The notes: generated by a model not told the origin, from the letters alone. A stretch of 64,000 nucleotides of DNA from Symbiodinium microadriaticum (GCA_001939145.1 LSRX01000578.1:393990-457989), one strand, 5' to 3'; counted from the first letter of the stretch, positions 1 to 10,487 are shown. Numbers and translations: made by a program.

Positions 1-62
1 AGACCAGAGGACCAGAGGACCAGCGGACCAAAGGACCAGGGACCAAGGGACCAGCGGACTAG
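1..62. repeat. Degenerate tandem repeat at window edge
   Basis: Short tandem units of about 9-10 bp resembling GGACCAGAGG and GGACCAGCGG run from the left edge to about position 62. The array is cut by the window edge, so its full length is unknown. Confidence 0.6.
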
Positions 63-432
63 CGAACCAAGGGCCTAGCCAAACCTTTTACAAACCCACT
101 TTGGCCAAACCTTGTAAAAAAAAACCCGGGACCCCATGACAAGGCGGCGACACAAAGGTTCAGCAGGATCATCCTCCAGCTGTCGTGCCCGCACGGACGG
201 CGGAAAACCTCAGGGTAAGGCAAAGGGCAGGGCCACACGTAGGGTGTAGAGGCAGGTTGCAGCCCCTCATCGAGGACAGGGCGGAGAAATCGAGCAAAAG
301 GGCCCACCTTTGAAAAGAGCAGGCGTGGCAATGAATTCAGCAGCCCAGGCACGGAGAAAGAAGGAGCACGGTCTCCCGGCACACGGGTCGGCCCTTGCAC
401 ACGGGGATCATGCTGCTGAGGCCTGGGGTGCT

Positions 433-1692
433 TCATGCAGGCTTTTCGGGCTTCTTCGGGGGCCTTCGCGGAGGCCGCCCGGGAGCATTCAGAGCAGCCT
501 CGGCGTTTGCATCGCGGGGCTGCTCGTGGCCGGCTGGTGTGCTCTGGCCTTTCTGGAGCTTCTGGCGCCGCTCGGCAAAGTCCATCTCCTCCCTCCGGTG
601 ACCGAGGGAAACCTCTGCCCACCTCGAATCCAGCAGCCTGGAATACGCCAAACCTGTGCCGCTGCTGCTGCTGCCGGAGTGTTCCCTCAGACGGAAGGAG
701 TGCACAGGAGGGGGCAGCTCCAGGGTCAATTCGGACGCTAGGGTCCACGACCCCTTGTCCACCGACATTTGGTCGATGACCATCAACATCACATTTAGCC
801 TGGCCCTGGCCTGGTCGACCAGGCCGCCCCTCAGAGCATCCAGTGCTCCGGCCGCAGCCCAGCCAAGATGCATCGCCGTCGGGAACGGGCCCACACGTGA
901 CCGATGCTCCAACCAAGTTCGGGCACTGCACTGCTGAACAACCCCGACCCCAGGTGCCGATGAGGCCATGTCCTCCTGCATCAGCCGCTCGATCACGGCC
1001 GTTATATCCGAAGGGGAGGTCACCAAGGCTTCTCGCAGAGCTCGGCGTGCAGCAGCGTTGCGGCGGCCCGTTGGTAGGCCCGAACCCTCGCCCGAACCAT
1101 CCATTGCCCGCTCCAGGGGCGAAGCTTTTGAGGCCTGGCCTTTGGAGTATCCCTCCATCATCCGGAACATTGCGAACTGCTCGGCCTGGGTGCTCTCGAC
1201 GGAGGCGCTCGGCCTCAGACCGGGGTATCCAGATCCGCCGGAGACGGGCAGCAAAGCTTCGTCCTCCTCTGCTCCTTCCCCCTCCGACTCCTGCAGAGGA
1301 TCGCTGGCCTGTCCAACGGCAGGCTCGGACATCATGCGGTGACCGGCCGGCTGGCCCATCAAGCGCTCGAACTCGGCAAGGGCAGAGGCTGGAACGCCGG
1401 CAGTCTTGGCCGCCGCCGCCACAGAAGGGTCGAGGCTGCTTCGGGCCGCTGGCGCTTTTGAAGTAGCTTTTGGAGCGGCCTTGGTTTTTGCACGCGGCTG
1501 GCCTCTGGGCTCGGCTTCCTGGGTTCCAGTGAGAGCTGAAAGCATCCGCTCGAGACGGTCGAGCCGGGCATTCAGAGGAGCTGCGGAAGCGGCACCGGCC
1601 GACTCTGCCGAAGCAAAAGAGAAACTGTCGTTCACAGCAGCAACCAAGGCCGGCACGAAAGGCAGAGCCGCCTCCCCGCCACCTCTCCTCAT
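433..1692 (-). CDS. Gag-like protein of a dinoflagellate retroelement (decayed)
   Basis: Open frame of 419 codons starting at an ATG (1690-1692). The N-terminal part is Ala/Pro/Lys-rich and low in complexity. The segment around residues 280-330 (for example GSWTLASELTLELPPP at about 314-329) resembles a conserved stretch I associate with dinoflagellate retroelement ORFs, from memory and not checked. The frame stops at a TGA at 433, but the neighbouring frame continues coding-like to about position 120, with a hydrophobic segment (WRMILLNLCVAALSW) typical of the C-terminal part of such proteins. This suggests a frameshift near 440-480. No endonuclease or RT follows before the window edge. Host or element origin is inferred; it has no assigned biochemical role. 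Confidence 0.5.
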   Translation of the reverse strand: MRRGGGEAALPFVPALVAAVNDSFSFASAESAGAASAAPLNARLDRLERMLSALTGTQEAEPRGQPRAKTKAAPKATSKAPAARSSLDPSVAAAAKTAGVPASALAEFERLMGQPAGHRMMSEPAVGQASDPLQESEGEGAEEDEALLPVSGGSGYPGLRPSASVESTQAEQFAMFRMMEGYSKGQASKASPLERAMDGSGEGSGLPTGRRNAAARRALREALVTSPSDITAVIERLMQEDMASSAPGVGVVQQCSARTWLEHRSRVGPFPTAMHLGWAAAGALDALRGGLVDQARARLNVMLMVIDQMSVDKGSWTLASELTLELPPPVHSFRLREHSGSSSSGTGLAYSRLLDSRWAEVSLGHRREEMDFAERRQKLQKGQSTPAGHEQPRDANAEAALNAPGRPPRRPPKKPEKPA

Positions 1693-1774
1693 CCTGGCCC
1701 GCTGAGCCCACCCCCCCCTCCAAGGTCAGATGACTTGTGCCGGGCCGAGGCAGACGATGCGAAAGCGATTGCAA

Positions 1775-2880
1775 TCAGAAGCTGGAGTGCAGTGAGCCTC
1801 AGAAGGCGGAATTGCTCTGTGGTGCTCAAAGTCCTGCATACACGCGGAAGTGGCAAAACACGAAGTGCGGGCTCCATAGCTTATCAGCCTGGGACGGTGT
1901 CGGAGAAGCAGAAGATGAAGCCGGGCTGAACCTGGCGACTTAGAGAGCTCAACTGGGTCTCCCGATCGTGGCCTCCAAGCATGGCCAGACCACTGCAGGC
2001 GACCTTGGCAAGATTCACTAACGATGCCAACTCGACTGCCACGACTCTGTTCAGGGCTAAGCTCGAGGCATTGGTCGTCCAAGCTTGGGGTTGCAGCTGC
2101 ATCTGTGCTGACGGCACTCAGGGGTCTGTTCCTTGGAAGTACAAGCATAAGCACAGCTAACGAAGATACTCGACCTCGCAGCTTGAGCCAGACACTCGGA
2201 GGGTAGATGTTCCGGGGTTGCAGCACCTGGCGACTCTCACTTCAGAAACGTAAGTATCGCATTTGCAAGGAGTTGTAGACCGCCTGCCGAAAGCTTCCAC
2301 GATGTGCTGCTCCGTAGATCTTTCAGCTCCTTCGACAATGCCGGCTGCTTCCAGCACAATGCTCCTACCTTCTATGTCAAGTCTACGCACGGGCTGCTGT
2401 AACCAGAAACGTGCTGTCATGGGCAGTGGTGGCAAACGTCGCAAATGCTTTCAAGCATCTGGCAAAAACTTGAATTGACGGTCTTGCGGCTGCTGTTTGA
2501 GGCCTTTGATGAGGAAGCTCAAACCCAGCAGCAACCCTGACGTGGCCTTGCTGAAGGCTGCCTCTTCGGTAAGCCTCGCAGGCCATCATCGCTTGCAACA
2601 GCATAAGGAACGCGCTGGATCACCATGCGATCCAGACCCTACTTGAATCCCCTAAGGGTCCATGCACCCGTATAGTAAATACTGAGGATCGGGGTTTGAA
2701 TTTGGAGACCTGAGAATGAGAAGAGGGCTTTGGCATCTGTAAGTATTCGACTCCTTTTCACACCCCTGAATTCGGGGGTTTGGGGTGTAGGGTTTTGCGG
2801 CCATTATATTCACAAACATAAGCCGGTCAAAGAAACCAGAATGAGCCAACATGGACGGTCGGAACAGCCAAGAATATGTA
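1775..2880. other. Non-coding stretch, no gene seen
   Basis: Only short unsupported open frames occur on both strands. No repeat, RNA gene or protein motif was recognised. Confidence 0.5.
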
Positions 2881-2888
2881 TGCCTATG

Positions 2889-2970
2889 TGTATATATATA
2901 TATATACAGATATATACATACATACATACATACATACATACATACATACATACATACATACGTATGTACA
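2889..2970. repeat. (TA)n followed by (CATA)n microsatellite
   Basis: A TATATA run from about 2889 to 2912 leads directly into about 12 CATA units ending near 2962, then a degenerate ACGTATGTACATACG tail. The apparent open frames with runs of Tyr/Ile/His/Thr on either strand are translations of this repeat. The same tetranucleotide, read on the other strand as TATG, occurs at 6513-6590. Confidence 0.9.
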
Positions 2971-4085
2971 TACGCACGCACATTCACAACTATCCTTGAG
3001 GAGCCTTGTAAACAATCACCGAAATCCCGAAGATAACTCGTACTTCGTATTTCAGATGGGCTCGGAGGGCGGCCATGGTACGGTTCGACTACCCGTCGCA
3101 GGGTCCTTACTTCCGTCACGCCCCCCCCCCCACCAAAAAAAAGAAAAAAACTGGGCTTGCCACAGGGTCCTGGCCCTAAACCCAAAACACTGCAACTCGA
3201 AACACCCTTATGCAAAGAGCCTGAAGCCTAAAGCCCTGAATAAACATTGCAATCTAACTTCAAAGGAACTCGGACGACATAGGCACAAAGACCAGGGCAT
3301 GCTAAATGCTTCTCCTGCACATGCTTGGGCTTTCAGGCTCGGTCGGGCCTTTGGGGAATACAAATCAATAGCAAGATCTGAAAGCTGGCACGGGATTTCC
3401 CGATGATCGCCAGTTTGGCCTCGAGAGGACCCGTGAAAAAGAGCACCCTCCTAGTAGCTCGGTGACTCAAGGGCTCCTTCACCTTGGTGGCTCCTTTCAT
3501 CACGCAATAATGACTAGAATGGTAGGGCCTTTGGAGTGTAGGGTTTTGGCTAGGAGGCTTCTGGGTCTCTAGTATAACATGGAAAACCTATGTCGGAGAT
3601 ATAAGGGGGCCATTATGGTGCAATTTCCGATGATCATTCCGGCCAACATAAGTGGTTGTTCAAACTTGTGTCTCTTTTGGGTGCCCCAACCCTAGGGTGC
3701 CGAATGAAGAGTAGAACTATATAGCGTCCCCTCATGGACCATGAGTTTCACAGTTACTCACGTGGGTAGTTCTTTAAAGTCGGTTCCCTTTTAGGTTCCT
3801 GTTTATCTAGCTTGTTTTGGCCTAACAAGTGGACGACCTACCTAAAACCCTAAACCCTGAATCCCATAGAAATGTTAAGCTGGCTTTCCAAAACCAACTT
3901 TGGCCTTGAACTCAGCAAGCGCGGAAGAGGATCGTCCTCACATTGCAAGTGAGCCGGGAACGCTTCTGGTCGGAGCTAGCTGCTAGTTGTCAGCTTGATC
4001 TTGCTCGTCCTCCTCGTCGTAAATGTCAGCCCAGCATCGGCTCTGTGGAGCCTCCATGGAAAGCTTCTCTTAACACCCGGGGTTG
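2971..4085. other. Non-coding stretch with a short telomere-like motif
   Basis: No coding evidence. A C-run and A-run lie at 3120-3150. A short CCCTAAA-type tract (CCTAAAACCCTAAACCCTGA) lies at 3841-3860, resembling the TTTAGGG telomere repeat in reverse orientation. Confidence 0.45.
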
Positions 4086-4149
4086 CGCACAAACCCTGCT
4101 ATGAATCCTACAACACCTTGCATCATCACCTGGCTGTTGCAGGAACAGG

Positions 4150-4270
4150 CTGACGCAGCAGTAGTAGCACTGGCAGTAGTAGCAGCTGTAGCACTAGCAG
4201 GCAGAGGCATTAGCGGTAGCGGTGGCGGTACCCTAGCGGTAGTGGTAGTGGTAGCAGTAGCAGTACCAGG

Positions 4271-4302
<32 letters not shown>

Positions 4303-4510
4303 CAGTAGCAGTCGCAGTCGCAGTCGCAGTCGCAGTCGCAGTCGCAGTCGCAGTCGCCGTAGCCGTAGCCGTAGCCGTAGCCGTAGCCGTAGCACTAGCA
4401 GTGGCAGTAGCAGTAGCAGTAGCAGTAGCAGTGGCAGTAGCAGTAGCAGTAGCAGTAGCAGCAGTAGAGTGGTGCTGGTGGTGCTGGTGGTGGTGGTTGT
4501 TGTGGTGGTG
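4150..4510. repeat. Hexanucleotide satellite, GTAGCA/GTCGCA/GTAGCC variants
   Basis: Roughly 360 bp of tri- and hexanucleotide repeats. There are AGCAGC runs near 4270-4296, then blocks of GTCGCA (about 4310-4355), GTAGCC (about 4356-4392) and GTAGCA/GTGGCA (4393-4470), ending in GTGGTG. Each block is homogeneous for one variant. Long Ala-Val or Leu-Arg frames here follow from a repeat length divisible by three and are not called as genes. Confidence 0.9.
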
Positions 4511-5099
4511 GGGTTTCCGTGTAGACCACTGTTTCAACATTCAGACAGGGAAGCGAGACAACCTCAACCCCGTACTGTTACCAGAGAGCCTAGGCCTAGA
4601 CACCAAGATCCTTGGTTACGAGGCTTCTGGTTGGACCTGTGTGAACCCGGGCACAGCTCAAGCGCACTCGAGCGAATCGCTCTCATGAGTTGAAACACCT
4701 CCCTTCAATGCAATGCAACAAACTCCAGACAGACCCAGAAAGAACGCATTGCCAAGAGAGCACTGACATGCTGTTGCCGGGTCAAAAATGACTTGATCTG
4801 CCAACCGCTTGCGTTTAAGATCGAATGTGGGAAGAGTGCTGGGCTGCTCGGGTCTTAAAGGATCATGGGACTTGGGGTGAGGGTTGAGGGTTCGGTTGAG
4901 GCTTGCGTGTTGAGGGCTTATGGGGGTTTCGGTTTGGGTCCAAGTGCGCATAAAGCCCCGCACCTTGCACGACTTGTACACACACCATCGGTGCCTGTGC
5001 CTGCTCTGAAGTCCTTTGCTCCGCACAGGCCTCAGCCACCCGGTTCCCATGTCGCATGTCCATCCAGTCCTTTGTTCCGGGAGTCTGTCACCAAGAGGC

Positions 5100-6022
5100 T
5101 TCTTGCCCCATGCTCCAGGACGAAAAAGAGCAGATATGGTCACGTCTGCGCTGGCCGGCCCCTCTCGCCCTCCGTGATTCGTGATAAATGCAATCTGCGA
5201 GTGCAGTGACGGGATCTGATTACTCGACAGGATCACGCGGCGCACGACACGGGCAGATCCTGCGTTCATATCTCTGGCAGGAGCCGCACGGCTGTAAATG
5301 GAGTCCAGCCCCGGCTCCAGAGCATGACGAGACGAATTCGTCGCGATGCGGATCGAAGCTTTGTCTGATAGTCCTCCGGCTCACCAACCATAGCAGGTGG
5401 GGATGCGAGAATAAGGATCCTCACGCTCTCGGGGTACGACTCCGTATATGCTGCAGCGATATTGCCACCGATACTGTGGGCAAGTAAGACCAGTTGGATG
5501 TGTCTGGGCTCTCCACCACGCCTCCAAGCTCTCAACGCACCATGCTTCGGCCTTCTCGATGTCAGTGCAATGCGTCCATGTCGGATGGCCCGACAAAAAT
5601 GAACCCAACACGTCCACAGCGATCAGTGGAAGCCGCTCCGCAGTAGGAGTTGTGACCAGCATCGTGCGAAGATCACTGCCCCGGTACCATATCCTACCAA
5701 ATACAACTGGTGGCTTCAGAACTGTGTTCGAGCCTGGGTCCAAAACCTAAACCGAGTGGATCATCACGTCATGGACGTCATGCTTGATCAGTGTGTCGCG
5801 CTGCCTGAAGTCCGCCACAAAGTTCTGCATCCATCGCGATTCTCTTTGCTTCCCACTCGCGCGGAGCAGCATTGTGGGAATCGCCTTGCAACCCATCTTA
5901 GGCGAAGAATCCAAGGCTCCACACTGGGGGCCAACAGGTTTAATCTCTTTTCGAGCTTCTTTGAGCCACTGCAGCATACTGCGGCAAGTTGCACAGAAGC
6001 ACTGCCTTGGCCTCCTCGGCAA
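5100..6022 (-). pseudogene. Alpha/beta-hydrolase (ABHD4/ABHD5, CGI-58-like) pseudogene
   Basis: Pieces of one alpha/beta-hydrolase lie on the minus strand in different frames. Around 5740-5530 there is a segment with PLIAVDVLGSF and an EAWCVESLEAW stretch, as in the ABHD4/5 family before the nucleophile. Around 5525-5400 comes the nucleophile elbow AHSIGG followed by AAAYTESYPESVRILILASP. Near 5300 there is WTPFTAVRLL, like the family's WTP segment, and at about 5130-5090 FRPGAWGKKPLGDRL in a third frame. An in-frame TAG lies near 5745 and frame changes near 5510 and 5280. The family comprises lipid lyso-hydrolases and lipase co-activators. The breaks argue for a pseudogene, although small introns or sequencing indels remain possible. 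Confidence 0.6.
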
Positions 6023-6372
6023 GGGAAGCCACTATCCCAGGCATCGTGCTCTATCAGTCTTGAAGACCGTTCAGGCTTTAGGTTCAGGGTTGAGCAGGTC
6101 TGTCACTCTTACGAGAGGGAAACGAAAGGAGCCTACTTTGTGAACCGGTGCCCCACTTGCAGACTTGAGCCCTTTCCCCCGGCACGGCCTTGATCGAGGT
6201 TGTCGTCACGATCTGAGTTCAAGGCGGTTGTAAGGCTTTCTTCGATTCGGGGTAAGGTTGGGTTGTAGGGTGCAGGTTGTTGAAATTTAAGGCGCGGGCT
6301 CTGGCCTGTGAAGCTTCAAATCTGTGAAGATGTGAAATTGCTTTTACACGTACATTTGTGCTCTTCGTGGCA

Positions 6373-6594
6373 ACAGCAGCAGCAGCAGCAGTAGCAGTAG
6401 CAGCAGCCGTAGCCGTAGCCGTAGCCGTAGCCGTGGCCGTAGCAGTGCTACGGCAGTGGCAGTGGCAGTGGCAGTGGCAGTGGCAGTAGCAGTAGCAGCA
6501 GCGATAGCAGTAGCTATGTATGTATGTATGTATGTATGTATGTATGTATGTATGTATGTATGTATGTATTTATGTATTTATGTATGTATGTGTC
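6373..6594. repeat. Compound satellite: AGCAGC/GTAGCC/GTGGCA then (TATG)n
   Basis: CAGCAG units (6373-6400) pass into GTAGCC (6405-6440) and GTGGCA/GTAGCA (6452-6510), then directly into about 17 TATG units (6513-6590). Both repeat types match those at 2.9 and 4.15 kb, but here they are fused. Confidence 0.9.
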
Positions 6595-6599
6595 AATAC

Positions 6600-7228
6600 C
6601 ATATCTATATCGATTACTTCCACACCCACTATCATAACCATATGTCATAACCCTAAGCCTGAAGGCTAAACACTGTTTACGCTTGAGGCTCGCACTCCGC
6701 GATCTGTCTGGGCAGGCTGCTCGCAGCGCTGCGAGGAATAGACTACGCCACTGGTCTGGATCGGTGCCTTCGAGGATGTCATGGGAGCTGCTGGGACTTC
6801 CATGAAGGCTGGGGCGGTCTCCATGGCAGGAGGTGCAAACCAGGCCTGGGGGTAAGTGGCCATGGTTGGGATTTCGATGAAGGGAGATGCAAACCAGGCC
6901 GCTGGGACGATCACGAAATACCTGCGAAAGTCATCCATTCACAGCTCTCTAAGAGAAGGCACTTGCATGTGACTCTTCTGAGGGCTGTTTTATCAAGGAG
7001 TTGTGATGAGGCTTTTGAGTGGCCTTGTTGGACAGGACCACCCACCCGTCCCAATCGTGGCTTCCGAACTTCCCTGACCCAAGACCCCAAATACACTGTA
7101 TCAGCTGCAATGTTCAAACAATGATAAACTCGGTTTCGCCAGTGTTTCGAATAACCCAAACCCCAAGCCCCAAACCCAAAACCAGAAACCCCTCCCCCTC
7201 AAAAAGAACACAAGCAATGCTACACTCA
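6600..7228. other. Non-coding stretch
   Basis: No protein motif. A C- and A-rich, telomere-like stretch (AACCCAAACCCCAAGCCCC type) lies at about 7150-7200, just before the left flanking repeat. Confidence 0.45.
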
Positions 7229-7490
7229 CTGCGTGAGGGTCTGATACACGACATTGCGTATATCCTTGCTCCCCTTTGATGAGCTTGTAGTAGATACGAT
7301 TGTCGTTGCACTTCCAATGAATGTGTCCGATGTTGTCTGTGCAAGAAGGCAGTGCGCACTGGATGATGGCAGTCGGATCGTTGACTAGTGCTGAGTCACT
7401 TGCTGGCTTCAGCCAAACACCGGTTTGTTGAGCTGTTGATGACCTCGACTCGGTGGATGTAATCCTCCCAAGTCTCGGTACAAACAGGCA
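7229..7490 (-). repeat. Left direct repeat (possible 3' LTR or duplicated exon)
   Basis: About 265 bp matching 18325-18630 at high identity in the same orientation. It lacks a 56-bp segment present in the right copy. On the minus strand it is open in one frame (segments RLGRITSTESRSS and ALVNDPTAIIQC), which is also open in the right copy. Confidence 0.75.
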
Positions 7491-7731
7491 TTGCTCATAC
7501 ACAGGAAGAGAGATGTAGGAAAAGGTATTGATGCTCAAGGTGTATTGGCATTCAGTGCGTACGTTCTGCCTTAATTAATCTTGCCGTGAGACATGAAATC
7601 GTCAAGTGCGATCCCTAGCAGACTGAAGGAATCACTACCTCGAAGAAATCAAACGCACGAAAAGTGGTGCATATCATCATGTCCACATGTGAGGCTGTAA
7701 GCAATGGTGACGACAAAGTTCACGTAGAACA

Positions 7732-8961
7732 TCACCCATAGCGCCAGTCACTGTCCCAACGACGATTGCCTTGCTGTCCCGGAGGAGCTCTTGCTTTAGC
7801 CTTAGCTTTGGCCTTTGCTTTTGCCTTCGCGGTAGCATAGGCTTGTTGCGCTTCAGCTGATTCCTCCGGGATCACTGCTTGACCAAGGATACTGCGATGT
7901 CCTGGTGGCAGTAGACTGCCTCCGAGAATGTGTCGCAATGCATCTCCTTGGTAAATTTTGGCTCCTGCTTCACGAGCTTTGGTCAACTTTGCAGTATACT
8001 TCGCCTGAATAGGGATTTCCAAATCGATCATCATCGTCAAAAGTTGTAGAGAACAGTTGTTCCACGAGTATAGCATGCATATGCCGAATTGATCGTTGCA
8101 TAACACGTAGTCTGGACCGGTTTCTGCTCGCGGGGCCAGCACGGTGTACTGTCGGTATCCCGCGACTTTGGCGACAAGCTTTGACAACAACATGGCACAA
8201 CTGAAGTGTACCATAGGCGTGTCGACAGTTTGTCCTTCTCGCATGCGGTTCTCGACCTTGAAGTGTTGCCTTTGGTAGCCAAGTTGAATAGCTCCACGTA
8301 AAAGCTTGGAAATCAATTGGTTCGTCCTGAGCCTGTTGAGAAGGTGACTTCCTGTAGGATCTTTTTCTGATTGCAAACTCCTTCCGAAGGCCAGCACTTC
8401 CTCATCCGTGACGTCTCGGGAGACGCCGGTGTTGGGGTCGACTTCAGGCAGGTGTCCCCAAGGGCCAAGGGCATCATATGGGATGCCCAGCCATCGAGCG
8501 TAACCTGTCCAGCTCTTGTATATAAGGTGTATGATCATGTACGCCATGTAACGAGCATAGTCGGTTGACGGGTCCACAAGACTCGCCGGGTCGATGTGAT
8601 GGTAGATCGGCACCTGAAGTCCTTGTTGGAGGAGTGCAAGGTCTTGGCCCATATGAAGTTCTGTGTCGAACAAAAGCACTGGTCGCCGTGATTGTACCTC
8701 TGCTTCATGATCTTCTCCTTCGGCTTCATCAGCGTCGATTTCCATCTCTGGTTCTGCAACTGTACGTGCATCTGCATCATCCATGCGAGCGTCATCATCG
8801 TTGTCGACCTCGGGTTGTGGTTCATCCTCCATGATGACATCGTTATCTTCCACTGGAATAGCAGCCGCTTCTTCCAAGGCTTGTGCGATTTCTTGTCGAG
8901 GAATCTCCATCGGAGCGTCGGCACGACCTTCGATTCGTTGATGTTTCCCGTGGGATATCAT
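7732..8961 (-). CDS. Unknown acidic protein downstream of the KptA-like frame
   Basis: Open frame of 409 codons. Residues 15-95 are very acidic (Asp/Glu-rich). A compact middle, about residues 120-330, holds hydrophobic and aromatic segments such as MAYMIIHLIYKSW, and the C-terminus has an AKAKAKAK-type run followed by a basic Arg/Gly tail. The first ATG is probably not the real start, because a coding-like segment (HLRAYQDACYAAMILGYD) precedes it in another frame at about 8945-9000, implying a frameshift. No family was recognised. It lies on the same strand as, and just downstream of, the KptA-like frame, so it may be the C-terminal part of the same polyprotein. Confidence 0.5.
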   Translation of the reverse strand: MISHGKHQRIEGRADAPMEIPRQEIAQALEEAAAIPVEDNDVIMEDEPQPEVDNDDDARMDDADARTVAEPEMEIDADEAEGEDHEAEVQSRRPVLLFDTELHMGQDLALLQQGLQVPIYHHIDPASLVDPSTDYARYMAYMIIHLIYKSWTGYARWLGIPYDALGPWGHLPEVDPNTGVSRDVTDEEVLAFGRSLQSEKDPTGSHLLNRLRTNQLISKLLRGAIQLGYQRQHFKVENRMREGQTVDTPMVHFSCAMLLSKLVAKVAGYRQYTVLAPRAETGPDYVLCNDQFGICMLYSWNNCSLQLLTMMIDLEIPIQAKYTAKLTKAREAGAKIYQGDALRHILGGSLLPPGHRSILGQAVIPEESAEAQQAYATAKAKAKAKAKAKARAPPGQQGNRRWDSDWRYG

Positions 8962-9023
8962 AACCGAGAATCATAGCAGCATAGCACGCATCTTGATAAG
9001 CACGAAGGTGTACTGGCGAGGCA

Positions 9024-9302
9024 CTATGGGAAGACTCTGAATCTGAGGTCCTTGTCGCGACCTGTCCTTGCATTCCTTGGAGGAGGAGTGTGGATGATGA
9101 GGAAGTTGACTGCATCAACATAGATGTCTTCGTAGGTGTTCCAGTCTACTTCGCTCCAATCTGCGCCGCAATACTCTGATAGCCTGGCGGCGACGATGTC
9201 GGCCTTCATGGCATCATGAGGTCCATCTGGCATTTCACAGAGCAAGTCCAGAAGTCTCTCGAGACTCCGATAGGATTTCATCGTTTCCGCAACTGGTGTC
9301 AA
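9024..9302 (-). CDS. Continuation of the KptA-like frame after an in-frame TAG
   Basis: Same reading frame as the KptA-like domain, separated from it by one TAG codon at about 9306-9308. It encodes about 90 residues including MKSYRSLERLLDLLCEMPDG and SEVDWNTYEDIYVDAVNFL. It looks like real coding sequence but matches no family I know. It ends at a TAG near 9024, where a second frame appears to take over. Confidence 0.45.
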   Translation of the reverse strand: MTPVAETMKSYRSLERLLDLLCEMPDGPHDAMKADIVAARLSEYCGADWSEVDWNTYEDIYVDAVNFLIIHTPPPRNARTGRDKDLRFRVFP

Positions 9303-9308
9303 TGGCCG

Positions 9309-10487
9309 CTACCAGTCTGTGCAAATCTCGTCCTCGAGCTCGTAGTCAAGGATCTTCTCCACTTGCTCGTAGACGTTTCTTCGTGTGAGGTCTGGAATGC
9401 ATAGCCAAATCTCTTTCACCAGCAAAAAGGGTATGGTCCTTTCGCACATGATGACTCCACTTTCTGTCACTTTGCCCCCTGCTCTGATGAGATCGACAAC
9501 TGGAATGCACAGCGTCACCATCGGTGTCCGCTGATCTGCTCCAGATCTGCTGCACGTCACTTTGTTCATCGAGCCCCAAGGTGGAAATACTCCCCAATAG
9601 CTGCGCAGTCTTCCGGATGAGCCACGTTGACCCATGAGATCTCTGCCTGCTTTGATGCCTTCGGTCATGATCATCTGAAGGTTGTAGTATTCGGTAGCAT
9701 GGTACGCCCCTTGAAGCTGGTTCCAGAAGGAAAGTGATGCTGGCAATGCAAACTTTGAAGGGTCGAGTTCCATGATAGTCGACCTGGACTGAGAGTGTCC
9801 AGATGCTGCTCTGACGGCCCAAGATTTGATCCAATTGCCATTTTGCATGAGCAAATCCTGCCCAGTGTGTCGGTTTTTTTGTTCACGCCGAAGCTCTCGG
9901 AATTGTGTCTCGACTCCCACCATCCTTTGCGAAAATGGTGGTTCCCCTGCCGCCACAGAATCTGGGTTTGGACTTGGTGCCAGTCTGACTCCTAAGAATT
10001 GCAAGCGAATCTTTCCATCACCACCCTGGAAGTAGTTCCCGTCGACAAGGAGTTGTAATCTTCGCTGCAGTTCCCTGATGCGGTCAGCGCGGTCTGTTCT
10101 CGAGAGTAGGTACCCAATTTCTCGCTCGGAGTGGGTCCATAGAAGTTCGCAGGACAATAACCAATCCGACTTTACCCATCCACCTTCATCGCATCGAATG
10201 GTAGGAATCGGTGCATTTCGCAGGTAAATTCCTCTGTCCACTCGTCCAATGCGGTGTCTGAGGTCCTTCTGGATGAACCGAAGTGCCGTTTTGGCTGCCT
10301 CCTTCGCGAACCATGTGTACTCATTCGGCGGCTTTGCCCTAAGAATATTGTCCCATGATGGATGACAGAATTGTGCTCCTCTTGTTCTCGGATTGATATC
10401 CGGCTTTTCATTCTTTTCTTCATCCGGGTCCTTCGACCCTCTTGCTTTCTCCTTTTCATCTCCAGGCTTCTTCAGCACAATCGGCAC
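9309..10487 (-). CDS. Tpt1/KptA-like RNA 2'-phosphotransferase domain protein
   Basis: Residues are numbered from a GTG at 10487; the frame is open further upstream to a TAG at 10551, so this is not a natural start. Motifs in order match the Tpt1/KptA fold: LRHR at 76-79 (Arg-His pair), GGWVKSDWLL at 102-111, AVRAASGHS at 224-232 (Arg plus GHS), AYHATEYYNLQMIMTEGI at 261-278 (like LYHGT...I...GL), SGADQR at 315-320, and VTESGVIMCERTIPFLLV at 340-357. Tpt1 removes the 2'-phosphate at tRNA splice junctions using NAD+, and relatives ADP-ribosylate RNA ends. The Arg-His and GHS elements are kept, so activity is conceivable. It follows a Lys/Pro-rich linker continuous with the coiled-coil module upstream. 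The family call is by eye from motif order and spacing. Confidence 0.65.
   Translation of the reverse strand: MPIVLKKPGDEKEKARGSKDPDEEKNEKPDINPRTRGAQFCHPSWDNILRAKPPNEYTWFAKEAAKTALRFIQKDLRHRIGRVDRGIYLRNAPIPTIRCDEGGWVKSDWLLSCELLWTHSEREIGYLLSRTDRADRIRELQRRLQLLVDGNYFQGGDGKIRLQFLGVRLAPSPNPDSVAAGEPPFSQRMVGVETQFRELRREQKNRHTGQDLLMQNGNWIKSWAVRAASGHSQSRSTIMELDPSKFALPASLSFWNQLQGAYHATEYYNLQMIMTEGIKAGRDLMGQRGSSGRLRSYWGVFPPWGSMNKVTCSRSGADQRTPMVTLCIPVVDLIRAGGKVTESGVIMCERTIPFLLVKEIWLCIPDLTRRNVYEQVEKILDYELEDEICTDW

Noticed and set aside
59..1774. 571-codon minus-strand frame as a complete gene
   Set aside because: Over most of its length the 419-codon frame at 433-1692 has the better coding character. Only the last part (about 120-480) looks coding, so it is treated as a frame-shifted continuation.
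4070..4688. Long Ala-Val, Ala-Thr and Leu-Arg frames
   Set aside because: They are translations of the hexamer satellite on both strands and have no other support.
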